Assembly (NCBI GenBank): GCA_002494135.1
Contig: DLBG01000137.1
Coordinates: 1,417 to 12,043 of the forward strand
Source of the DNA: Lachnospiraceae bacterium UBA7027
GTDB lineage: Bacteria; Bacillota; Clostridia; Lachnospirales; Lachnospiraceae
Direction of reading: 5' to 3'
Length of the DNA: 10,627 nt
Shown here: piece after piece, positions 5,624 to 10,627 of the stretch
Numbering within the stretch: position 1 is the first letter of the stretch
How the letters are laid out: every line of letters begins with the position of its first letter
Translations under genes and position numbers: made by a program
Notes under the pieces: model-generated
The model's database searches: none
What the model was told of the DNA's origin: nothing
The model's input: only the letters and a program-made list of their open reading frames with translations

Positions 5624-6304
5624 TTACTTATTTCTCGTATATCTGCACTCCGGATAGGAACTGCATCCCCAGAACTCTCCGTAAATGCCTGTGCGAAGTT
5701 TCAAGGCGCTACCGCATTTTGGGCACTTCTTAACCGCTTTGGCTTCCGGGGACGGATTGCGCATCTCCTCTGCCAGATGTTCGAAAACCTGCTGATTCAT
5801 CCTGCAGTCCCCCAGCGCTCTGTGGGCATTTTTGATTTGAATTCCATAATACGATGCCAGATCAAGCAGCGCATAATGTTCCAGTTTCGGCAGATACATT
5901 CTTGCAACCGGCAGGGTGTCGATGTAATCGTTGCCTATGATTTGCCCGAAATACCTGCGTGTATCCCGCCATATGAATTTCATGTCGAAGAGGTGAATAT
6001 TGTGGCCTACCAGGACCATATCACCCGTAAAATCAAGGAAATCCCGAAGCGCGACATCAAACGGGGGTGCATCGGCAACCATTTTATCCGTAATGTGGTT
6101 TACTTCCGACGCATAGTACGGAATGTGAATCCCCGGATTAACCAGTGTAGTGAATTCCTCTGCCACTTCTCCTCCCAGAACCTTAATCGCCGAGATTTCA
6201 ACGACCTCGTCTTTCTTCGGAGAAATGCCGGTCGTTTCCAGATCAAATACGACATAATCCGGTACGTAGGTATTCATTTTTTTACCCATTTGATTGGAAA
6301 GCAT
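5624..6304 (-). CDS. DnaQ-like 3'-5' exonuclease with C-terminal topoisomerase-type zinc finger
   Basis: A 226-residue DEDDh exonuclease. The Exo I motif is VFDLETTG with Asp21 and Glu23; Exo II is GHNIHLFD with Asp107; Exo III is HRALGDC with His161 and Asp166. These four acidic residues plus the histidine are the full catalytic set, so the enzyme should be active on 3' ends of DNA or RNA with two metal ions. At the C-terminus C194-P-K-C197 and C214-x5-C220 (CSSYPEC) form a zf-C4_Topoisom-type finger, the nucleic-acid-binding module usually at the end of bacterial topoisomerase I. The sequence GEFWGCSSYPECRYT is typical. It is a proofreading or repair/RNA-processing type protein, but not the large Pol III epsilon subunit. 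The start at 6304 has AAAGG about 10 nt upstream; ATG codons at residues 6 and 10 are alternatives with poorer sites. It stands alone, 59 nt above the flavoprotein gene. Confidence 0.93.
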   Translation of the reverse strand: MLSNQMGKKMNTYVPDYVVFDLETTGISPKKDEVVEISAIKVLGGEVAEEFTTLVNPGIHIPYYASEVNHITDKMVADAPPFDVALRDFLDFTGDMVLVGHNIHLFDMKFIWRDTRRYFGQIIGNDYIDTLPVARMYLPKLEHYALLDLASYYGIQIKNAHRALGDCRMNQQVFEHLAEEMRNPSPEAKAVKKCPKCGSALKLRTGIYGEFWGCSSYPECRYTRNK

Positions 6305-6385
6305 GATTTATTCGCCTTTCACTGCCTATTTGCAAACTCTTTTATGCACATAAGTTATATCCGCAGGCAAAACAAAAAAGTACTA
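6305..6385. other. Short AT-rich leader of the exonuclease gene
   Basis: 81 bp between the small ORF and the exonuclease ATG. On the minus strand it holds a T6 run soon after the small ORF stop (no GC-rich stem before it) and AT-rich stretches such as GGATATAACTT, but no hexamer pair that I would call a promoter. A promoter for the exonuclease gene is likely to lie here because the gene before the small ORF ends in a possible terminator. Confidence 0.4.
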
Positions 6386-6556
6386 TTATTCTTTTAAAAT
6401 TACATCCTTCAGCATTATATACTGTGAAGCATTTTCAACCGGTGCAAACTGAATACGAATGTTTTCGTGTCCTGTGATATCCACCTCTGCTGTTTGAGAA
6501 GTATCAACCAAAACAAGATCTATTGTCTGTGATAATTGCGTCTGCTCAACTTTCAT
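6386..6556 (-). CDS. Small ORF of 56 codons, unrecognised; possible remnant of a beta-sandwich protein
   Basis: An uninterrupted frame from ATG 6556 to TAA 6388, beginning MKVEQTQLSQTIDLVLV and ending SQYIMLKDVILKE, with VDITGHENIRIQF between. The alternating hydrophobic pattern (VDITGxxNIRIQF, then YIMLKDVIL) looks like the last two or three strands of a beta-sandwich. It is reminiscent of the C-terminal strands of NPCBM-type carbohydrate-binding domains, but this is a weak resemblance by eye. AAAGG lies only 3 nt before the ATG, too close for an efficient site, and an in-frame TAA is just upstream. It could therefore be a genuine small protein or the surviving tail of a degraded larger gene. 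It sits alone between the terminator of the Sel1 gene and the exonuclease gene. It has no signal peptide or membrane helix. Confidence 0.42.
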   Translation of the reverse strand: MKVEQTQLSQTIDLVLVDTSQTAEVDITGHENIRIQFAPVENASQYIMLKDVILKE

Positions 6557-6564
6557 CAACCTTT

Positions 6565-6604
6565 AAAAAAGATAGTGTAATAATATCATATATGTCCTTA
6601 CACT
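6565..6604 (-). terminator. Possible rho-independent terminator after the Sel1/TPR gene
   Basis: On the minus strand AGTGTAA (6598-6604) and TTACACT (6574-6580) form a perfect 7-bp stem with a 17-nt AT-rich loop. Two bases later a T6 tract follows (6565-6570). The stem starts within the stop codon of the gene at 6604-7485. It is AT-rich, so termination may be partial, but the position fits the end of the four-gene cluster. Confidence 0.45.
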
Positions 6605-7485
6605 TATTCCACCACCCTGAATTCCTCTAAATCCCAGTAAATCTCCGTCAGTCTTTCGCCGTCGATTTGTGCTCCTTTAAAGAACTCGTCCCTGTCGCGG
6701 AACCATTTCCCGTCAAAGCAGACGGCGCATGTGCCGCCATCCTGTTCGGAGACGATTTCATGCCTTTCACCGTAGGCTTCAAAGGTAATGCGGTGAGGCG
6801 ATTTTAAGAGATAATACAGGTCGTAGAAATCAAACTCTTCCTCATCGAAAGGAATCAGTTCGTATAAATCGTCAATCAGCCATTTCATGATGTTCATGTT
6901 GCCGAAAAACGCATTATGGCGAATCCTTTGCGAAAGATACTCCTTTGCCTTAAGATACAGATTCACTGCCTCTTTTTTGTTTCCCTGCTCAGTCCGGATC
7001 CGGGCCAGACGGGTATACACTTCCGGAACCGGGTCGAAAACATTCCGGCAGTTCTTTACCTTCGGATAAAGATTCTCGATGATTTCTTCATACTTTGCCT
7101 TGTTTTTCTCTACGTAATAGCCGTTTTTGTACATATCGGCGATTTTATACGTTGCGACGAAGTCGCCTTTGTCCATCAGTTTTGAAAAATACTCAAACGC
7201 TTTCTTATAATCCTTCTCTCCGGTACGGCCGTAATACCAGATGTATCCGAGGCACTCATATGCGGGATCGTAGTCAAAGGTTGCCGCCATCTCATAGTAT
7301 TTTAAAGCCAGTTCAAAATTCTTAAGTTCGTAATAAACGCCGCCTAAATACAGCATATCCTGCGGGCGCTGCTCTTCGCGAATCAGAAACTGCATGGCTT
7401 CCGTGAATGCAAAAAAATCCTCCTCGGTGTAGGATTTGCTGTCATCAAAATTCTCTGCGATTGCCCTGGCCTGTTGAATCGTCAT
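6604..7485 (-). CDS. Sel1/tetratricopeptide-repeat protein
   Basis: A 293-residue soluble protein, no signal peptide or membrane segment. Helical repeats run from about 42 to 190. QDMLYLGGVYYELKNFELALKYYEMAA (42-68) is a TPR-like pair. DPAYECLGYIWYYGRTGEKDYKKAFEYFSKLMDKGD (73-108) and FVATYKIADMYKNGYYVEKNKAKYEEIIENLY (109-140) have the A-x-x-x-L-G/A-x-x-Y-x-x-G pattern of Sel1 repeats, and VYTRLARIRTEQGNKKEAVNLYLKAKEYL (156-184) is a further TPR. The final 100 residues form a separate acidic alpha/beta part with ITFEAYGERHEIV and GTCAVCFDGKWFRDRDEFF. Such proteins act as protein-protein scaffolds. The Shine-Dalgarno AAGGAG (7491-7496) overlaps the stop codon of the HIRAN gene and lies 5 nt before the ATG, so the two are tightly linked. 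It is the last gene of the four-gene cluster. The partner is unknown; its neighbours are the obvious candidates. Confidence 0.85.
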   Translation of the reverse strand: MTIQQARAIAENFDDSKSYTEEDFFAFTEAMQFLIREEQRPQDMLYLGGVYYELKNFELALKYYEMAATFDYDPAYECLGYIWYYGRTGEKDYKKAFEYFSKLMDKGDFVATYKIADMYKNGYYVEKNKAKYEEIIENLYPKVKNCRNVFDPVPEVYTRLARIRTEQGNKKEAVNLYLKAKEYLSQRIRHNAFFGNMNIMKWLIDDLYELIPFDEEEFDFYDLYYLLKSPHRITFEAYGERHEIVSEQDGGTCAVCFDGKWFRDRDEFFKGAQIDGERLTEIYWDLEEFRVVE

Positions 7486-7494
7486 AAGTGCTCC

Positions 7495-7890
7495 TTAAAA
7501 ATCAATCAGATAGATTGCCATCGAAACCTGTGTATAACCTGTTTTTCCTTTGATATCCGTCACCTTTGCCGTGAGCATTTTTCCGGCATCCATAAGCCTT
7601 GTAAAAACCGGATTGTCTTTCTCCGGTACATATCCAAGCTTCCTGCCTTTTTCATCTTCCACCCGGATGGCGTTCTCATCGAAACGGTTCTTCGGTTCAC
7701 GCCTTAAGGAAAGCGCCGCACCGACCTTCAGATCGTTTAAAATCGTTTCGTCTTCGAGATACATGGTTCCGGCAACAAACGTATCGAAAAGAAAAATTTC
7801 CTTTTGGAGAGGTTTAATCAGCTCTTCGGTTTTAAACTGTTCCGACAACGCAACGGCGTTCTGCGACGTAACTACAATGTTATTTGCCAT
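7495..7890 (-). CDS. Stand-alone HIRAN domain protein
   Basis: A 131-residue protein made up almost wholly of a HIRAN domain. After a 33-residue leader comes FDTFVAGTMYLEDE (35-48), then LKVGAALSLRREPKNRFDENAI (54-75), whose R-E-P-x-N-x-x-D-x-N-A-I/V core is the family hallmark. The strand with KLGYVPEKDNPVFTRLMDAG (84-103) and a final VTDIKGKTGYTQVSMAIYL follow. HIRAN domains in HLTF/Rad5-type helicases bind single-stranded 3' DNA ends, and bacterial single-domain forms are predicted to sense DNA ends or damage. That role is inferred for this protein. The start has AGGAGG about 9 nt before the ATG. Its first 19 nt overlap the end of the J-like gene in a different frame, and the Sel1 gene follows after 9 nt, so all three are probably co-translated. 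There is no helicase or nuclease domain attached. Confidence 0.9.
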   Translation of the reverse strand: MANNIVVTSQNAVALSEQFKTEELIKPLQKEIFLFDTFVAGTMYLEDETILNDLKVGAALSLRREPKNRFDENAIRVEDEKGRKLGYVPEKDNPVFTRLMDAGKMLTAKVTDIKGKTGYTQVSMAIYLIDF

Positions 7891-8672
7891 GTAAAGCGCC
7901 CTCCTCCCTCACTGATTAATTTTTCCAGCGTTTCCTCGAGATCGTTCCGGTAAATCTGATATTCTTCCAGTTCCTTTATAAGCTCTTGCTTTCTTGCTTC
8001 GATTGCTTCCGGATCGGAAAGCAGTTCGCCGTAGGTATAGGGAATCGTCGTTGTGATTTCCTGAATCTGCTTTTCCAGTTTTTTGATTTTACCTTCAATA
8101 TCGTCAATGTTTAAGACAAATCCCTCATCTCCGAGTTCTGTCATAACGTGGTTTAAAACCACCTCCAGTTCTTCCAGCTTATCTGCATTGTATTCCTTAT
8201 AAGCAGTCATTACCTGATCCCACAGATCCATCAAAACAGCATTCTCGCCCGTCTTTGCGTTGATGTCCGGATGCAGCCGTTTGCAGATTCTCCGGAAAAC
8301 CTGCTTCGCCATACGTACATCGTATTCGTCAATCGGTTTGGCCGCCTTGGCAAAGTCTCTTTCCTTTAGCATGCTTTTCAGTTCAATGTAGTAGGCCTGC
8401 ATCTCCCCTTCGATTTCCGCCTGCATTCTCTGCGTATCGACCGGCTCTCCGAGATTTATGAACTTCGTGCAGTATGCAATCGTTTTCTTCAGACGGATGC
8501 AGTCAATTTTCACCTTCAGAATTTCGGCCATCGAATCGCCGAAAAGCTTTAAGTATTCCACTCTTCTGGAACCGGCCAGTTTTAGAAGCTGCTCCTTCTT
8601 TACAACAAGCGATTCATACTCCGTATACGGCGTATAGCCTTCCTCTTTGATGTCATCGTCTAAATAATCCAT
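7872..8672 (-). CDS. Coiled-coil protein with a divergent J (DnaJ-like) domain
   Basis: A 266-residue, mostly helical soluble protein. Residues 17-105 are charged amphipathic helices (ESLVVKKEQLLKLAG, SMAEILKVKIDCIRLKKTIAY, AEIEGEMQAYYIELKSMLKE). The stretch 116-172 reads like a J domain: MAKQVFRRICKRLHPDINAK with the invariant HPD at 134-136, then a helix III equivalent, LWDQVMTAYKEYNADKLEEL. Helix I is poorly matched. From 190 to 255 is a second coiled coil (IEGKIKKLEKQIQEITTTI, ARKQELIKELEEYQIYRNDL). A J domain with HPD would stimulate an Hsp70 such as DnaK; here it may link that chaperone to a specific client, possibly the neighbouring proteins (inference). It starts 7 nt after the stop of the prodomain-like gene, with AGAGG in the end of that gene; it overlaps the HIRAN gene by 19 nt. 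It is not a canonical DnaJ: the Gly/Phe and zinc regions are absent. Confidence 0.8.
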   Translation of the reverse strand: MDYLDDDIKEEGYTPYTEYESLVVKKEQLLKLAGSRRVEYLKLFGDSMAEILKVKIDCIRLKKTIAYCTKFINLGEPVDTQRMQAEIEGEMQAYYIELKSMLKERDFAKAAKPIDEYDVRMAKQVFRRICKRLHPDINAKTGENAVLMDLWDQVMTAYKEYNADKLEELEVVLNHVMTELGDEGFVLNIDDIEGKIKKLEKQIQEITTTIPYTYGELLSDPEAIEARKQELIKELEEYQIYRNDLEETLEKLISEGGGRFTWQITL

Positions 8673-8679
8673 AGCTCGT

Positions 8680-9249
8680 TTATTCCTCTGCTTCGGGAAG
8701 TATTTCGTTAGCTAAATTCGGAACGGCCATTCTTATAAAATCATAGTCCGATTCCAGTTCCTGACCCTTTTCTTCCAGTTCGAGATAGGTGCAGTCCGTA
8801 TTAAATTCAATCAGAAAATCACTGGTCAGTTCAATATATCCCACGATGGTTGCGTCAATTCCTTCACAGATTTCTTCAACCTGCGCCCTGTCGGTTCCCT
8901 CTTTGCAGGAAACCATAAGCTGATTCTTTACAAAGGTTACACCGGTTCTGGGATCCGTTACAATCTCTGCATCCGCCGGATCCTGCCCGAACAAATCGGT
9001 AACATCACCCGGTTCTTCCGCTCCCTGCTCCGATGTCGATACGGGTTCCGAAACGGCCTGCTGACCGGTCGATTGTTTTTCCGGGGTTCCGCCGTTTATC
9101 ATGGATTCCAGTTCCATCTCCTGTCTGGCTCTTTGAAGCCCCAATCGGATGGAAATGATCCGGATTACGGTAACACCCGCAAAAACAACAAGCGCTATTG
9201 CCGCCGCTATAATCAGAATCCGGGTTCTGCGTCTGTTTCTTTCACTCAT
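8680..9249 (-). CDS. Membrane-anchored protein with a subtilase-prodomain-like domain
   Basis: A 189-residue protein: basic N-terminus MSERNRRRTR, one membrane helix (11-33), a charged helix, a low-complexity Ser/Glu/Gln linker (55-95), then a compact domain from about 97 to 182. This domain, with GVTFVKNQLMVSCKEGTDRA, VEEICEGIDATIVGYI, DFLIEFN and SDYDFIRMAVPNL, follows the pattern of the N-terminal propeptide (fervidolysin N-prodomain type) of S8 subtilases. The propeptide normally folds the protease and blocks its active site. No protease domain follows; the frame ends seven residues after NLAN. It is thus either a shortened S8 peptidase precursor or a free inhibitor/chaperone domain displayed outside the membrane. 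AGGAG lies 11 nt before the ATG, and an extended -10 promoter is at 9295-9303. It is first in the tight cluster with the J-like, HIRAN and Sel1 genes. Cys115, Cys128 and Cys153 lie in the domain. Confidence 0.72.
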   Translation of the reverse strand: MSERNRRRTRILIIAAAIALVVFAGVTVIRIISIRLGLQRARQEMELESMINGGTPEKQSTGQQAVSEPVSTSEQGAEEPGDVTDLFGQDPADAEIVTDPRTGVTFVKNQLMVSCKEGTDRAQVEEICEGIDATIVGYIELTSDFLIEFNTDCTYLELEEKGQELESDYDFIRMAVPNLANEILPEAEE

Positions 9250-9294
9250 TTGTATATAATCTCCTCTTTTAATTCAATAAATGCTTTAAATTTT

Positions 9295-9303
9295 ATTATA
9301 GCA
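9295..9303 (-). promoter_or_regulatory. Extended -10 promoter of the four-gene cluster
   Basis: On the minus strand TGCTATAAT, a perfect TATAAT with the TGn extension, lies about 45 bp upstream of the ATG at 9249. No good TTGACA is seen 17 bp before it, which is usual for extended -10 promoters. The region between the two genes (9250-9329) contains no clear terminator, so read-through from the TPR gene is also possible. Confidence 0.62.
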
Positions 9304-9329
9304 CAAACGGCCGGAAATACTCCCCGCTC

Positions 9330-10166
9330 TTACCAGTTGACTCCTTCGATGGACTGGGCGTATCCGACGATTTTACCCGAGGAATCCCTTGCCAGGAATA
9401 AAACATTATAAACTTTTCCCTTATCCTCGTCATAAATGGGACGACCGAGCGTCACCTCGCCGCTTTGAGAGACGGATTCCGGAAGATCGATCCAGACCTC
9501 CTCGTATAATGTCGCGATCTCGGCCGCCTCTTTTGCTGTATACTGTTTTTCTTCGTAGAGAGTGTAATCTTCCCCGATTTCCCGCCACTCCGCAATACGG
9601 AATTCGACAGCAACAGGCGCATCATAGGTAAACGTCGTATAACACATCGCACGGGCACCCGGATTAGTATCAGCGATATCAAATTCATAGTGCACATCCA
9701 TTTCACCGCACGCAATCTCCGTAAGCGGTGCAATTTCCGCGTTTTCTTCCGGATTCTCCACCACCTGCTCCGGCTCCGGATTCTCCGTCTTTGCGGACGT
9801 TATTTCATCGATGATCTTATGAAAACTCTCATCCTGCGTTTCCTCAAACGCTCTTTGTGCAACCGCAAGCGCCAAGTCGTCATCTCCGCTTTGGCGGTAC
9901 GCGCTGATGATACCGTTAAATGCGGCAACGTTCTTCGGATCGATGGTTAGTGCCGCTTCGTATGCAAGAACCGCTTTTTCGTAATCGAGTTCAGCCAGGT
10001 ACTTGTCACCAAGTTCCAACTGCTTTTTTAACTCCTTTTTTGGTCCGGATACGGCATTATAATAAAATATCCCGGCCACCGCGCAACCGATTACGGCAAG
10101 AACCGCAACTGCAATGATAATCGGCAGTGCAGCGCTTTTTTTCTTTGTGATTTGTTCCTCACTCAT
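9330..10166 (-). CDS. Membrane-anchored TPR protein with a soluble C-terminal domain
   Basis: A 278-residue protein. MSEEQITKKK is followed by one hydrophobic helix at 13-36, which reads as a signal anchor, so most of the protein should be outside the membrane. Residues 46-113 contain two TPR units: LELGDKYLAELDYEKAVLAYEAALTIDPKN (50-79) with the classic spacing, then NVAAFNGIISAYRQSGDDDLALAVAQRAFEE. A Pro/Glu-rich linker (127-148) leads to a strand-rich C-terminal domain with EFDIADTNPGARAMCYTTFTY, YEEVWIDLPESVS and VYNVLFLARDSSGKIVGYAQS, which I cannot name. AAGAGG lies at 10175-10180, 8 nt before the ATG. It starts 24 nt after the DUF2809 gene and ends 80 nt above the prodomain-like gene. 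Given that both it and that gene encode single-pass surface proteins, a shared surface role is possible. Homologues with zinc-ribbon N-termini exist, but no zinc motif is present here. Confidence 0.82.
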   Translation of the reverse strand: MSEEQITKKKSAALPIIIAVAVLAVIGCAVAGIFYYNAVSGPKKELKKQLELGDKYLAELDYEKAVLAYEAALTIDPKNVAAFNGIISAYRQSGDDDLALAVAQRAFEETQDESFHKIIDEITSAKTENPEPEQVVENPEENAEIAPLTEIACGEMDVHYEFDIADTNPGARAMCYTTFTYDAPVAVEFRIAEWREIGEDYTLYEEKQYTAKEAAEIATLYEEVWIDLPESVSQSGEVTLGRPIYDEDKGKVYNVLFLARDSSGKIVGYAQSIEGVNW

Positions 10167-10189
10167 TTTTAAATCCTCTTCCTAATCCG

Positions 10190-10573
10190 TTATATTTTTT
10201 CTTTAACTCTGTTTCTGACAATAAATTCCGCTGCAAAACAGGGAACGATTCCGATACAATAACAGGCCAGATCCACAACCGAAAAACCGGTTCCGATTAT
10301 GATTCGAAGCAGTCTGTTCGTGATTCCGAACCTGTCACAGAAACCCCACAGCTGAAGGAATTCCACCGCAAAGGCAAATGCAAGAATGGCCGTTGGAAGA
10401 ATAAACCATTTCTCCGGCCTGTTCGGGCTGATTGTTCTGCATAACGCGTAAAGAAGAATAACCACCAGTACATCGCCCAGATAGTTTCTTACCCAGCCTG
10501 ATGCATACCGCCCTATGATGATTTCAATCCCCAGAAGCAGCAATGTTGCCGCTCCAAAAGCTGCTCTTTTCAT
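10190..10573 (-). CDS. DUF2809 family small membrane protein
   Basis: A 127-residue integral membrane protein with about four hydrophobic helices: 5-24, 30-48, 57-77 and 95-117. The segment VRNYLGDVLVVILLYALCR (28-46) together with ILAFAFAVEFLQLWGF (63-78) and the later IIIGTGFSVVDLACYCIG (91-108) are the conserved parts of DUF2809: Y-L-G-D-V-x-V-x-x-L-L-Y, then V-E-F-L/F-Q, then G-T-x-F-x-x-x-D-x-x-x-Y-x-x-G. The family's function is unknown. The length and order match complete members, so the gene looks intact. The ATG at 10573 has only GAGG at a rather long 12 nt distance. It begins 33 nt after the tRNA 3' end, with no room for a separate good promoter other than AT-rich stretches in this gap, and precedes the TPR gene by 23 nt. 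Confidence 0.9.
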   Translation of the reverse strand: MKRAAFGAATLLLLGIEIIIGRYASGWVRNYLGDVLVVILLYALCRTISPNRPEKWFILPTAILAFAFAVEFLQLWGFCDRFGITNRLLRIIIGTGFSVVDLACYCIGIVPCFAAEFIVRNRVKEKI

Positions 10574-10606
10574 GTGAATGCGTGACCTCAGAAATAATAT
10601 AAAAAA

Positions 10607-10627
10607 TGGAGCATACGGGATTCGAAC
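10607..10627 (-). tRNA. 3' end of a tRNA (runs off the right edge)
   Basis: On the minus strand the last 21 bases read G-TTCGAAT-CCCGT-ATGCTCC-A: the T loop with its closing G, the 3' half of the T stem, the 3' half of the acceptor stem and an A discriminator. CCA is not encoded. The 5' acceptor strand should read GGAGCAT. The identity cannot be decided without the anticodon. Six T residues follow directly and may serve as its terminator tail. Confidence 0.85.

Noticed and set aside
5777..6397. Plus-strand open frame of 206 codons opposite the exonuclease
   Set aside because: The opposite strand carries all exonuclease motifs; this translation shows no domain pattern.
10574..10627. Integration site at the tRNA 3' end
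   Set aside because: No integrase gene, no repeated tRNA end and no mobile cargo follow; an ordinary DUF2809 gene does.

Overview
The window looks like chromosomal DNA from a Firmicute of class Clostridia, most likely a Lachnospiraceae-type gut anaerobe. This is inferred from strong AGGAGG-type ribosome binding sites, moderate GC, small flavodoxin and flavoprotein redox genes, and families common in that group (SAP-DUF6434, PF12746-type GNAT, DUF2809). No rRNA, integrase or transposase gene is visible. Every credible gene lies on the minus strand, so the window is transcribed from high to low coordinates.

In transcription order: the right edge holds the 3' end of a tRNA (10607-10627). It is followed by a small DUF2809 membrane protein (10190-10573) and a membrane-anchored TPR protein (9330-10166). 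An extended -10 promoter at about 9295-9303 then opens a tight four-gene cluster. This encodes a membrane-anchored protein resembling a subtilase prodomain without the protease (8680-9249), a coiled-coil protein with a divergent J domain (7872-8672), a stand-alone HIRAN protein (7495-7890) and a Sel1/TPR protein (6604-7485). Gaps are 7, -19 and 9 nt, and a hairpin with a T tract follows. The cluster is the best candidate here for an undescribed functional unit.

Next come an unrecognised 56-codon ORF (6386-6556), a DnaQ-type 3'-5' exonuclease with a C-terminal topoisomerase-type zinc finger (5624-6304), an iron-sulfur-flavoprotein-like reductase (4938-5564), a patatin-like phospholipase (4040-4930) and a six-helix membrane protein (2987-4024). 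The last three are closely spaced and probably co-transcribed.

A repeat-rich 157-bp gap follows. It holds a REP-like palindrome (2956-2988) overlapping the stop codon of the membrane protein gene, then five 16-bp tandem units (2844-2923) ending exactly at a Shine-Dalgarno. The gene below (1411-2829) fuses a SAP-DUF6434 module to a GNAT acetyltransferase, and the acetyltransferase part contains its own 18-bp, six-residue tandem repeat.

The left end is a MarR regulator plus flavodoxin operon (832-1311 and 293-835, overlapping by 4 nt). Its TTGACA promoter is covered by a perfect 22-bp inverted repeat built from two GTAACATGTTAC palindromes, a clear autoregulatory operator. The start of a further GNAT gene with its own promoter runs off the left edge.
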